From Nitrospinota bacterium (lineage in GTDB: Bacteria; UBA8248; JACPRG01): a DNA stretch of 22,558 nucleotides. Shown in pieces: positions 1-7,499 of this stretch (position 1 is its first letter; every line of letters starts with the position of its first letter). The notes under the pieces are model-generated. The model worked only from the letters and a program-made list of their open reading frames with translations. It was not told where the DNA came from and did no database searches. A program made the translations under genes and the position numbers. Where the stretch lies: contig JASLXW010000009.1 in assembly GCA_030740135.1 (NCBI GenBank), forward strand, positions 1 to 22,558, written 5' to 3'.

Positions 1-559
1 GGAACCCAAGCAGGAGCAGCACGCTGCCCACCAGGGTGTAGAGGAAGAACTTGATGGCCGCGTACAGCTTGCGGGGGCCGCCCCAGATCCCGATGAGGAA
101 ATACATCGGGACCAGCATGATCTCCCAGAAAACGTAAAAGAGAAAGAGGTCCAGGGAGACGAAGACGCCCAGCATTCCGGTCTCGAGGATCAGCAGGCTG
201 ACGTAATACTCCTTCTGCCGCTCCTGGACCGCTTTGTAAGAGCAAAGGATCGAGACCGCGCTCAGGAGCGTCGTCAGGACGATGAGCAGGATGCTGATCC
301 CGTCCACCCCGATGAAATACTTCACCCCGAGGGAGGGGATCCAGGCGTGCTCCTCCACGTACTGCATCCGCACGTTCTCGGCCTCGAAGCCGGGAAGCAG
401 CCACAGGGAGAGGGCCAACACCAGAAGCGAGACCACAAAGGAGAAGTTCTTGATGGCCCCCGTTTTTTCCCGGGGAAAGAACAGCATCATGACCACGGCC
501 CCCGCGAGGGGGATGAAGATCATGTACGTCAGAATGGGAATTCCGAGAACGTTCGTCAT
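1..559 (-). CDS. nuoM: NADH-quinone oxidoreductase subunit M, cluster 2 (partial, cut by left window edge)
   Basis: This is the N-terminal 186 residues of a NuoM antiporter-like proton channel in the complex I membrane arm. The frame opens at ATG 557-559 and stays open to the window edge, so the C-terminal two thirds lie outside. The start MTNVLGIPILTYMIF is followed by hydrophobic helices, the family block GVDGIS (residues 84-89), and FYVFWEVM, whose Glu146 corresponds to the essential TM5 glutamate (Glu144 in E. coli NuoM). It aligns without gaps to the cluster 1 NuoM through FFLYT at 171-175. An AAAGGA Shine-Dalgarno sequence sits about ten bases upstream. It follows nuoL after an 87-base gap. 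Identity is secure; whether the rest of the gene is intact cannot be seen. Confidence 0.95.
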   Translation of the reverse strand, partial: MTNVLGIPILTYMIFIPLAGAVVMMLFFPREKTGAIKNFSFVVSLLVLALSLWLLPGFEAENVRMQYVEEHAWIPSLGVKYFIGVDGISILLIVLTTLLSAVSILCSYKAVQERQKEYYVSLLILETGMLGVFVSLDLFLFYVFWEIMLVPMYFLIGIWGGPRKLYAAIKFFLYTLVGSVLLLLGF

Positions 560-646
560 TGAATTCGGTCCTTTGAAGCGCTCCGACCTTCCATGAGTCT
601 CCCCGCACCCTGCCCCGCCCTGCCGGGTCAGGCCGGAATCACTCCT

Positions 647-2635
647 TTATCCGTACATCAGGTACAGGCTCACAATCACGAAGACGCCGAGGAACATCGC
701 CAGGGCGTAGTTCTGGACGCCCCCGGTCTGCACCCGGCGCAACCCCCGCGCCCAATTCGTCAGAATGACCCCGACGCCGTTTACGGCGCCGTCCACCGTC
801 CGGAGGTCAAAGATGCCGGACAGCTTGCTCAGCCAGACGGTCAGCCAGGATGTCCCGTTCACGGTCCCGTCCACGCCCTTGGCGTCCACCGTAAAGAGGG
901 CCTTCATCAGCCACACGATGGGGCGGACGATGCAGGCGTCGTAGATCTCGTCCACCCAGTACTTGTTCAGGAGCAGCCGGTAGGTCCCCTGGAACTTCTC
1001 GCTCAGCCGCCTCGGGACCTCCGGGTCCTTCGTATACATGAAGCGCGCGAGCATCCAGCCCCCGACGCCGATCGCCACCGACACCACGGCCAAGACCCAG
1101 AGAAGGGCCGCGGACGCATGGGCCTCGCCCGTCGCCGCCCCGAAGACGGGGCCGAGGTAGGCGTGGAACGCGTTGTATCCGGGGATGCCCACCCAGCCGC
1201 CCACGATCGCCAGGGCCGCCAGGATGACCAGCGGCGTCGTCATCAGCGCGGGGGACTCGTGCAGGTGATGGGTCGCCTCGGGGACCACCCGCGACTCTCC
1301 GTAAAACGTCATGTAGATCAGCCGGAACATGTAGAAAGCCGTCATGAACGCGGCCAGGATGCCCAGGACCCAGACGAAATAGTTGCCCGACGTGAAGGCC
1401 TCGGCCAGGATCTCGTCCTTGCTGAAGAAGCCGGCAAGGGGAGGAATCCCCGAGATGGCCAGCGCGCCGATGTAGAAGGTCAAGGACGTGACGGGCAGAT
1501 GCTTGCGGAGCCCGCCCATGCACCGCATGTCCTGGCGGCGCGCCTCGTCCGGGTCTCCGTGCAGGGCGTGGATGACACTGCCCGAGCCCAGAAAGAGCAA
1601 CCCCTTGAAGAAGGCGTGGGTCATCAGGTGAAAGATGCCCGCCGTGAAGGCCCCCACCCCCAAGGCCAGAAACATGTACCCCAACTGGCTCACCGTGGAG
1701 TAGGCCAGGACCCGCTTGATATCGTTCTGCACCAGGGCGATGGTGGCGGCGAAGATGGCCGTCAGCCCACCGACGACGGCCACGACCTCCATCGAGACGG
1801 GGGCCAGCAGGTACAGGGCGCTCGATCGGGCCACCATGTAGACCCCGGCCGTCACCATCGTGGCCGCGTGGATGAGCGCGCTTACCGGCGTCGGACCCTC
1901 CATGGCGTCGGGGAGCCATGTGTACAAGGGGAGCTGGGCCGATTTGCCGACGGCCCCGACGAACAGGCAGAGCGTGATGAGCGTGGCCGCCGAGGCGGCG
2001 GCCGATCCCGGGCCCGCGGCGCGGGCCTGGCCGAAGACGTCCGCGTAGTCGAGCGTGCCGAACACCTGGAAGATCAGGAACACGCCGAGCAGGAAACCCG
2101 CGTCGCCGATGCGGTTCACGATGAACGCCTTCTTCCCGGCGTCGGAGGCCGATTTCTTGTGATACCAGAACCCGATGAGCAGATACGAGCAGAGCCCCAC
2201 GCCCTCCCAGCCGACGAACATCAGCAGGTAGTTGTTCCCCAGAATGAGGAGGAGCATGGCGAACATGAAGAGGTTGAGATACGTGAAAAAGCGCGAATAG
2301 CCCGGGTCGTCGCGCATGTAGCCGGCGGAGTAGACGTGGATGAGGAAACCCACCCCCGTCACGACGAACAGCATGACCGAGCTGAGGGGATCGACGAGGA
2401 AGGCGATCTCCGCCCGGAATCCGGCGGCGACGACCCATTCAAACAGGCGGACCTGGATGGTCTCCCCCCCGAGGACCGTCCGGTTGAGAACGATCAGGGC
2501 GAACCCGAGCGAGAGTCCGGTCGCGGCCAACGCCACCCAGTGGGCGCGCCGGCCCGTCCAGCGGCCGAGGAGGCCGTTGATGAGCGCCCCCAGGCCGGGG
2601 AGCGCGACAATCCAAGGAACGAGCGTTTCCACCAT
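647..2635 (-). CDS. nuoL: NADH-quinone oxidoreductase subunit L, cluster 2
   Basis: NuoL is the distal antiporter-like subunit of complex I, a membrane protein of about 16 helices that carries the long lateral helix HL and takes part in proton pumping. The 662-residue length is normal for full-length NuoL. Visible hallmarks are GWEGVGLCSYLLIGFW with Glu144 (equivalent to the TM5 Glu of E. coli), GKSAQLPLYTWLPDAMEGPT with Lys231 (TM7 Lys), and GFFSKDEIL further on (TM12 Lys). The C-terminal hydrophobic end VFVIVSLYLMYG fits the anchor after helix HL. It starts at ATG 2633-2635, ten bases after nuoK. It is strikingly similar to the cluster 1 NuoL: about 79 of 100 residues match in the block from DPLS to NRIGD, counted by eye. 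Confidence 0.97.
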   Translation of the reverse strand: MVETLVPWIVALPGLGALINGLLGRWTGRRAHWVALAATGLSLGFALIVLNRTVLGGETIQVRLFEWVVAAGFRAEIAFLVDPLSSVMLFVVTGVGFLIHVYSAGYMRDDPGYSRFFTYLNLFMFAMLLLILGNNYLLMFVGWEGVGLCSYLLIGFWYHKKSASDAGKKAFIVNRIGDAGFLLGVFLIFQVFGTLDYADVFGQARAAGPGSAAASAATLITLCLFVGAVGKSAQLPLYTWLPDAMEGPTPVSALIHAATMVTAGVYMVARSSALYLLAPVSMEVVAVVGGLTAIFAATIALVQNDIKRVLAYSTVSQLGYMFLALGVGAFTAGIFHLMTHAFFKGLLFLGSGSVIHALHGDPDEARRQDMRCMGGLRKHLPVTSLTFYIGALAISGIPPLAGFFSKDEILAEAFTSGNYFVWVLGILAAFMTAFYMFRLIYMTFYGESRVVPEATHHLHESPALMTTPLVILAALAIVGGWVGIPGYNAFHAYLGPVFGAATGEAHASAALLWVLAVVSVAIGVGGWMLARFMYTKDPEVPRRLSEKFQGTYRLLLNKYWVDEIYDACIVRPIVWLMKALFTVDAKGVDGTVNGTSWLTVWLSKLSGIFDLRTVDGAVNGVGVILTNWARGLRRVQTGGVQNYALAMFLGVFVIVSLYLMYG

Positions 2636-2645
2636 GTCTAAACCA

Positions 2646-2948
2646 TCACCATTTCAGGATGTTGATCTCGTCCACGTTGAGCGTGGCCTTCCTGCGATTC
2701 AGGGAGATGATGAGGGCCAGCCCGACGGCCGCCTCCACGGCCGCGACCGTGATCACGAAAATGACGAACATCTGGCCCATCATGTTCCCGTGCATCTTGG
2801 CGAACGCGATGAACGTCAGGTTCACAGCGTTCAGCATGAGCTCGATGGACATAAGGATCATGATCACGTTCCGGCGCGTCAGGACGCCGATGCCGCCGAT
2901 CACGAAAACCAGCCCCGCCAGGGCCAGGTAGTATTCACCCGGGACCAC
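2646..2948 (-). CDS. nuoK: NADH-quinone oxidoreductase subunit K, cluster 2
   Basis: NuoK is a small three-helix membrane subunit at the junction between the quinone module and the antiporter-like subunits. The 100-residue length is exactly typical. Glu36 (in SIELMLN) and Glu72 (in AAVEAAVG) fall at the same numbers as the two functionally important glutamates of E. coli NuoK. The start is a GTG at 2946-2948; a strong GGGAGG Shine-Dalgarno about eight bases upstream supports it, and the first residues MVP match the cluster 1 paralogue. It lies 46 bases after nuoJ and 10 bases before nuoL. Confidence 0.96.
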   Translation of the reverse strand: MVPGEYYLALAGLVFVIGGIGVLTRRNVIMILMSIELMLNAVNLTFIAFAKMHGNMMGQMFVIFVITVAAVEAAVGLALIISLNRRKATLNVDEINILKW

Positions 2949-2994
2949 TAGGCGGTCCTCCCGTCACATCCGCCGGACAGCCTTCCGATCACGC

Positions 2995-3510
2995 TCAAAT
3001 CTCCCGCTTTGCGATCACGATGGCGCCGATCATCGCGGCCAGCAGCAACAGCGACGCCACTTCGAAGGGGAACAGGAACTCGGTGTAGAGCGTCGCGCCG
3101 AACGCCTCGGTGTTCCCCCCGTAGGCGTTCAGGACGGCCTTCGCCGCCTCGGCCGTCTTCGCCGACGGGACCCAAACCCCCTTGAGGAGAATCACAACGA
3201 ACTCCGCCGCCAGCAGCGCCCCGATGATCCCCGCCGCCGCCTTCTGTCGCTGCCATTGGCGCTCGGCCATGGATTCGCGGACATTGATCAGCATGATGAC
3301 GAAGACGTAGAGCATCATGATGGCACCCGCGTAGATCAACACCTGGATGGCCGCCAGGAACTCGGCCTCGAGCATGACGTACAGGGCCGCCGCGCAGAAA
3401 AGGGTGAGCAGGAGGTAGAGGGCGGCATGGACGACGTTCCGGCGCGTGATGACCAGCACGGAGGCGATCAGCATGCCGAGTCCGAAAATGATGAAAAACG
3501 GCCACTCCAT
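2995..3510 (-). CDS. nuoJ: NADH-quinone oxidoreductase subunit J, cluster 2
   Basis: NuoJ (171 residues) is a five-helix membrane subunit whose TM3 contains the pi-bulge helix implicated in coupling quinone reduction to proton movement. The family block EAEFLAAIQVLIYAGAIMML is present around residues 48-67, followed by FVIMLIN. Hydrophobic segments also occur at the N-terminus, near residue 95 and at the C-terminus. It starts at ATG 3508-3510 with an AGGAAAGG sequence upstream. It directly follows nuoH after an 81-base gap; in cluster 1 and in most bacterial nuo operons nuoI sits at this position, and here it is absent. Confidence 0.96.
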   Translation of the reverse strand: MEWPFFIIFGLGMLIASVLVITRRNVVHAALYLLLTLFCAAALYVMLEAEFLAAIQVLIYAGAIMMLYVFVIMLINVRESMAERQWQRQKAAAGIIGALLAAEFVVILLKGVWVPSAKTAEAAKAVLNAYGGNTEAFGATLYTEFLFPFEVASLLLLAAMIGAIVIAKREI

Positions 3511-3591
3511 CTGTCAGGGCCTTTCCTGCGTCATCCGTAAGAATTCCCGGGGGCCTTGTCCGGCGCCCGGACGCTGAAATCTCCGGACCGG
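3511..3591 (-). other. nuoH-nuoJ gap of cluster 2, where nuoI would be expected
   Basis: This 81-base stretch separates nuoH and nuoJ in cluster 2. No frame encodes a CxxCxxC ferredoxin motif, so I see no nuoI remnant. It contains a 6-bp inverted repeat, GTCCGG and CCGGAC with a 3-base loop (3558-3572), and the nuoJ ribosome binding site next to 3510. Confidence 0.6.
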
Positions 3592-4545
3592 CTACACGAG
3601 GTACATCAGAAGCCCGGTCAAGAAAATATTCGCCAGGGCGAGAGGGAACATCAACTTCCAGCCAAGCCCCATCAGCTGATCGTACCGGAACCGCGGGAGC
3701 GTCGCCCTCAGCCACATCATGAAAAACATTCCGATGAACACCTTAAGAATGAACCAGTGCGCGCCGGGCGCGCCCGGCCCCAGATAGCCGCCGAAGAACA
3801 CGACGGCCGCAATCGAGCAGACGACCATCATGTTGGCGTACTCCGCCAGGAAGAAAAAGGCGAACTTCATCCCGCTGTACTCTGTATGAAACCCCGCCAC
3901 CAGCTCCGTCTCGGCTTCGGGCAGGTCGAAGGGGATCCGGTTCGTCTCGGCCAGCCCGGCGATGAAGAACAGCACGAAGGCCAGCGGCTGGTACACAATG
4001 AACCACATGTCCTTCTGGGCCTCGACGATGTCCAGCATGTTCAGCGATCCGGCGATCATCAGCGGTCCGATGAGGGCGAAACCCAGGAAGATTTCGTAGG
4101 AGATCATCTGCGCGGCGCTCCGGAATCCGCCCAGCATGGAATACTTGCTGCCCGACGCCCAACCCGCCAGCACGATGCCGAAGATCCCCAGAGACGAGAC
4201 CCCCACGATGAACAGCAACCCGATGTTGAGATGGGCGATGACGAACCCGCTCGATATGGGGATGACCGAGTAGACCACGAACGCCGGGATGAGGGCGAAC
4301 AGGGGCGCCAGCACAAAAACGGCCCTGTCGGCTTCCCGGGGGATGATGTCCTCTTTGAGGAACAGCTTCAGGCCGTCGGCGATGGGCTGGAGGAGGCCGT
4401 GCGGGCCGACGCGCATGGGGCCCAGCCGGACCTGCATATGGCCGATGAGCTTCCGCTCGAAATACGTCATGTAGGCCACCAGCAGGGACACCGCGCCCCA
4501 GACGACCCCAATCTTGATCAGCGCGAACAGAACTTCAAGGACCAT
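3592..4545 (-). CDS. nuoH: NADH-quinone oxidoreductase subunit H, cluster 2
   Basis: NuoH is an eight-helix membrane subunit that forms the quinone entry channel with NuoB and NuoD and anchors the peripheral arm. The motif YMTYFERK (residues 25-32) leads into [40 protein letters not shown] follows near residues 202-221, with TEYSGMKF after it, giving the canonical quinone-cavity loop. I chose ATG 4543-4545 (317 residues) because it aligns residue for residue with the cluster 1 NuoH start. A GTG at 4558-4560 in the same frame would add five residues, but its AAGGAG lies directly against the start codon, which is poor spacing. The gene follows nuoD directly; nuoE, nuoF and nuoG are missing from this position. 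Confidence 0.95.
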   Translation of the reverse strand: MVLEVLFALIKIGVVWGAVSLLVAYMTYFERKLIGHMQVRLGPMRVGPHGLLQPIADGLKLFLKEDIIPREADRAVFVLAPLFALIPAFVVYSVIPISSGFVIAHLNIGLLFIVGVSSLGIFGIVLAGWASGSKYSMLGGFRSAAQMISYEIFLGFALIGPLMIAGSLNMLDIVEAQKDMWFIVYQPLAFVLFFIAGLAETNRIPFDLPEAETELVAGFHTEYSGMKFAFFFLAEYANMMVVCSIAAVVFFGGYLGPGAPGAHWFILKVFIGMFFMMWLRATLPRFRYDQLMGLGWKLMFPLALANIFLTGLLMYLV

Positions 4546-4609
4546 GGTGGAAACGTACACTCCTTCACCGGGTCGAAACGCCGGGGGGGGATCGGGGCGG
4601 GCCGGCCGC

Positions 4610-5749
4610 TCAGCGGTCCACTTCGCCCAGAACGATGTCGATGCTGCCGATGGCCGCGACGGCGTCGGCCACGAGCTGATCCTGCAACAGCAAAGGCAGG
4701 GTCTGCAAATTGATGAATGAAGGCGGCCGGATTCTCAGCCGGAAGGGCCGGTCCGTGCCGTCGCTGACCAGATAGTAGCCCAACTCGCCTTTCGGCCCCT
4801 CGATCCGGTGGTAGACGTCCCCCTCCTTGGGCTTCATCGTCCTGGGCACCTTGGCCATGGTCTTGCCCGTGGGCAGGTCGGCCACCGCCTGCTCGATGAT
4901 GTAGCAGCTTTGGCGCATCTCCTCCAGCCGCACGAGGTAACGGTCGTAGATGTCGCCGTTCTTTCCCACCGGAACCGTGAAATCGAAATCATCGTAGGCG
5001 GCGTAGGGCTCGGTCTTCCGGACGTCGAAAGCCACGCCGGAGGCCCGCAGGATCGGACCGCTGGCCCCGAGATCGATCGCGTCCCCGGCGGAAAGCGTCG
5101 CCACGCCCCGGGTGCGCGACTTCCAGATCCGGTTCTCCGTCAACAGGTCCTCGTAATCGTACATCGCCCGGGGGAACTCGCGGACGAAGCGCTCGCAATC
5201 CAGGAAGAATTGTTGGGCCGGGTCTTCGTACACCCCGCCCACCCGGAAGCTGTGGACGGTGAGGCGGGCGCCGTAGGCGACCTCGAACAGGTCGAGGATT
5301 TTCTCCCGGTCGCGGAAGCAGTACAGGAACACCGTCATGGCCCCGATGTCGAGGGCGTGGGTCCCGAGCCACAGCAGGTGGCTGGAAATCCGGGCCAGCT
5401 CGGCCGTGATGACCCGGATGTAATGCGCCCGAATCGGGACGTCCAGCTCCAGCAGCTTTTCCGCGGCCTCCACGTAACCCAGGTTGTTGGCGGGGGCGGC
5501 GACGTAATCCGTCCGGTCGGTGTAGGGGACGAACTGGGCGTAATTGAGATTCTCTCCGATCTTTTCCACACCCCGGTGCAGGTAGCCGATATCGCATTCC
5601 GTATGGCGGACGATCTCTCCGTCGAGCTGAAGGATCACCCGCAACACACCATGCGTGCTGGGGTGCTGGGGCCCCATGTTGATGACCAGCTCTTCGGTCT
5701 GGGGAACGATCGGCTCGGATTGGGGCGCGGCCTGGACCACGGGTCTCAC
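4610..5749 (-). CDS. nuoD: NADH-quinone oxidoreductase subunit D, cluster 2
   Basis: NuoD (49 kDa subunit) is related to the [NiFe]-hydrogenase large subunit and forms the quinone head-group site with NuoB and NuoH. The signature [16 protein letters not shown] is near residues 23-38, followed by [29 protein letters not shown], and the invariant end GEVDR. I chose GTG 5747-5749, which overlaps the nuoC stop as GTGA and gives 379 residues. An upstream GTG at 5800 would extend 17 residues into nuoC and is less likely. Compared with the cluster 1 NuoD it lacks about 25 residues before [14 protein letters not shown], so it belongs to a different NuoD subtype. The hydrogenase Ni-binding cysteine pairs are absent, as is normal for NuoD. 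Confidence 0.96.
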   Translation of the reverse strand: MRPVVQAAPQSEPIVPQTEELVINMGPQHPSTHGVLRVILQLDGEIVRHTECDIGYLHRGVEKIGENLNYAQFVPYTDRTDYVAAPANNLGYVEAAEKLLELDVPIRAHYIRVITAELARISSHLLWLGTHALDIGAMTVFLYCFRDREKILDLFEVAYGARLTVHSFRVGGVYEDPAQQFFLDCERFVREFPRAMYDYEDLLTENRIWKSRTRGVATLSAGDAIDLGASGPILRASGVAFDVRKTEPYAAYDDFDFTVPVGKNGDIYDRYLVRLEEMRQSCYIIEQAVADLPTGKTMAKVPRTMKPKEGDVYHRIEGPKGELGYYLVSDGTDRPFRLRIRPPSFINLQTLPLLLQDQLVADAVAAIGSIDIVLGEVDR

Positions 5750-6465
5750 TTCCTTTCCGTCACGGGGCGGCTGGCGCTCGGGATCTGCCGCTCGACCCAC
5801 GTCAACCCGAAGCCGTCCCCGCGGACGGGATAGTCTTTGCGCAGCGGAAAGCCTTCCCAGTCCTCCGGCAGGAGGATGCGGCGCAGGTCGGGGTGTCCTT
5901 CGAACTCGATGCCGAACATATCAAAGGCTTCGCGCTCGAGCCAGTCGGCCGTCCGCCAGACTCCGACGACCGAGGGCGCCGCCTCGCCGTCCGCCAGCCG
6001 CACCTTCAACCGAAGGCGCTCGGCGCGATCCAGGGCCAACAATTGATAGACCACCTCGAAGGGTTTTTCCCGCTCCGGGTAGTGGACGCCGCAAAGGTCG
6101 GACAGATAATTGAAGCCGTGCTCGGCTTTGAGGTGCGCGCACAGCGCACGAATCCGGCCGGCCGGGACGGTCATGGCTGCCTCATCGACGCCCCCGGTGA
6201 AAGACGTCACCTCTTCGACTTCGTCGCCGAGAAACACCCGGACGGCCTTCACGCCTGCCAGGGACTCGACCGGATCTTCCGGCGGCTCTTCCGGAGGGGG
6301 GTCCGGAGGGGCTTCGTCCCCCGCTCCTTCGCCGGACGCACCCGCCTCCTCGGACGGCTCGGGGCTTGCTTCGGTCTCTTCGGAGGAATCGGCGGGGGGG
6401 GCCTCGTCCGATCCGTCATCCCCTTCGGGCTGATCGGTCTCCGCCGCTTGGTTCTCTTCGGCCAT
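5746..6465 (-). CDS. nuoC: NADH-quinone oxidoreductase subunit C, cluster 2, with acidic N-terminal extension
   Basis: NuoC (30 kDa subunit) is a hydrophilic scaffold protein that binds NuoD, NuoB and normally NuoI and NuoG in the peripheral arm. The conserved core starts near residue 72. It contains FNYLSDLCGVHYP and the family signature EREAFDMFGIEFEGHPDLRR, followed by LPEDWEGFPLRKDYPV. Residues 1-70 form a low-complexity extension rich in Glu, Asp, Pro, Ala and Ser, with about 25 acidic residues and no Lys or Arg; it is probably disordered. The ATG at 6463-6465 has an AGGA sequence upstream and lies 15 bases after nuoB. The last codon overlaps the nuoD GTG. The 239-residue length is longer than usual for NuoC purely because of the extension. 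Confidence 0.95.
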   Translation of the reverse strand: MAEENQAAETDQPEGDDGSDEAPPADSSEETEASPEPSEEAGASGEGAGDEAPPDPPPEEPPEDPVESLAGVKAVRVFLGDEVEEVTSFTGGVDEAAMTVPAGRIRALCAHLKAEHGFNYLSDLCGVHYPEREKPFEVVYQLLALDRAERLRLKVRLADGEAAPSVVGVWRTADWLEREAFDMFGIEFEGHPDLRRILLPEDWEGFPLRKDYPVRGDGFGLTWVERQIPSASRPVTERK

Positions 6466-6480
6466 CGTTATCCTATGCGA

Positions 6481-6957
6481 TCACGCGCGCAGGAACTTTT
6501 CCTGCTGGATCTTCTCCTGGAGCTTCAGGACGCCCCACATCAACGCCTCGGGCCGGGGGGGGCATCCGGAAACATAAATATCCACGGGAACGATTTGGTC
6601 CACGCCTTGAAGGGTCGAGTACGTATTGAAAGGCCCGCCCGCCGTGGAGCAGCTTCCCATCGAGATGACCCATCGGGGCTCGGGCATCTGGTCGTAGACC
6701 TTCCGAACCACCGGAGCCATCTTGTAAGTAACCGTGCCGGCCACGATCATCACGTCCGATTGCCGGGGCGTCGCCCGGAAGATGATCCCGAAGCGATCGA
6801 AATCATACCGGGAGGCCCCGCTCGCCATCATCTCGATGGCGCAACAGGCCAAACCGAACGTCATGGGCCACAGGGCGGATTTCCGCGCCCAGTTGACCAG
6901 GTAGTCCAACGTGGTCGTGAGGATGTTTTCCTGAAAACGGTGCTCGACTATACCCAT
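6481..6957 (-). CDS. nuoB: NADH-quinone oxidoreductase subunit B, cluster 2
   Basis: NuoB (158 residues) carries the terminal [4Fe-4S] cluster N2 that donates electrons to quinone. All four ligands are present: the adjacent Cys38-Cys39 in [11 protein letters not shown], Cys103 in SMGSCST, and Cys132 in [10 protein letters not shown]. The [19 protein letters not shown] block is intact. The protein therefore looks redox-competent even though its usual electron supplier, NuoI, is not encoded in this cluster. ATG 6955-6957 overlaps the nuoA reading frame by ten bases. An AAGGGAG Shine-Dalgarno sits about eight bases upstream inside nuoA. Confidence 0.97.
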   Translation of the reverse strand: MGIVEHRFQENILTTTLDYLVNWARKSALWPMTFGLACCAIEMMASGASRYDFDRFGIIFRATPRQSDVMIVAGTVTYKMAPVVRKVYDQMPEPRWVISMGSCSTAGGPFNTYSTLQGVDQIVPVDIYVSGCPPRPEALMWGVLKLQEKIQQEKFLRA

Positions 6958-7340
6958 TCCAGAGCTCCCTTCTTCCAGGCGTAGACATATCCCACGAGCA
7001 GAATCAACAGGAAGAGCATCATCTCGACGAACCCGAACAGGCCGATTCGGTCATAGACCACGGCCCAGGGGAAGAGAAAGACGCCCTCGACGTCGAACAA
7101 CAGGAAGAGGATGGCGACGATGTAAAACCGGATGGAGAAATGCTCGCCCGCCCGGACGAGCGGAGGGACGCCGCACTCATAAGGAGACAGCTTCTCCGGA
7201 TCCGGCCTGTTCGGGCGGATCATCGCCGCCATGAGCAGCGTTCCCCCGCCGAAAGCGGCCACCACCAGGATAAAGATGAAGACCGGGATGAACGGGTGAA
7301 TCGAAGTATAGTCGCTGAAGAAGCGGTTCAGAATCTCCAC
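6948..7340 (-). CDS. nuoA: NADH-quinone oxidoreductase subunit A, cluster 2
   Basis: NuoA (130 residues) is a three-helix membrane subunit whose first loop lines the quinone cavity beside NuoH and NuoD. The loop motif SPYECG (Cys47 in [12 protein letters not shown]) and the second-helix motif [18 protein letters not shown] are both present, and it ends in KKGALEWV. The start is GTG 7338-7340; no better in-frame start lies nearby, and the upstream ribosome binding site (a GGGGG run about nine bases away) is only moderate. This is the first gene of cluster 2, and the promoter-like sequence upstream suggests it opens a separate transcription unit. Confidence 0.95.
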   Translation of the reverse strand: MEILNRFFSDYTSIHPFIPVFIFILVVAAFGGGTLLMAAMIRPNRPDPEKLSPYECGVPPLVRAGEHFSIRFYIVAILFLLFDVEGVFLFPWAVVYDRIGLFGFVEMMLFLLILLVGYVYAWKKGALEWV

Positions 7341-7499
7341 GCCGACAGACCCCCGATCTGACTTTCACGCGCAGGACGCAAGGAAATCTCTGAGGTGAAT
7401 AGAACAAATCTTCCCTGACAACGACGACCAATCCTTCCCGAAAGTATAATCCCTCGCCCGCCCGGGTCCAAGGGCATTCTTGCGCTTTTTTTCACAATC
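7341..7499 (-). other. Intergenic region between the two nuo clusters
   Basis: This 159-base stretch is the largest gap between genes in the window apart from the right-hand leader. It contains a sigma70-like promoter for cluster 2 and an untranslated leader of about 95 bases. I see no hairpin followed by a T-run downstream of nuoN, so read-through from cluster 1 into cluster 2 is possible. Confidence 0.7.
7443..7471 (-). promoter_or_regulatory. Sigma70-like promoter for nuo cluster 2
   Basis: On the minus strand, TTGGAC (7466-7471) and TATACT (7443-7448) are separated by exactly 17 bases. The -10 element matches five of six consensus positions and the -35 element three of six. The AT-rich -10 stands out in a GC-rich background. 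Transcription would begin near 7436, leaving a leader of about 95 bases before the nuoA GTG. This is prediction from sequence only. Confidence 0.5.

Noticed and set aside
593..2641. Plus-strand open frame of 682 codons opposite nuoL of cluster 2
   Set aside because: Antisense shadow; the translated product is a compositionally biased hydrophilic chain and the minus strand encodes a clear NuoL. A similar frame does not persist intact opposite the other nuoL.
3556..4713. Plus-strand open frame of 385 codons opposite nuoH of cluster 2
   Set aside because: Antisense to a conserved membrane protein; no ribosome binding site or domain visible.
4610..5749. Cluster 2 as a membrane-bound [NiFe] hydrogenase rather than complex I
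   Set aside because: The D subunit lacks the CxxC pairs that bind nickel and carries the NuoD signature GPQHPSTHG; nuoA, nuoJ and nuoK are also present, as in complex I.
7472..7499. Possible terminator after nuoN
   Set aside because: The A-run on the minus strand follows the stop, but there is no hairpin leading into a T-run in the direction of transcription.
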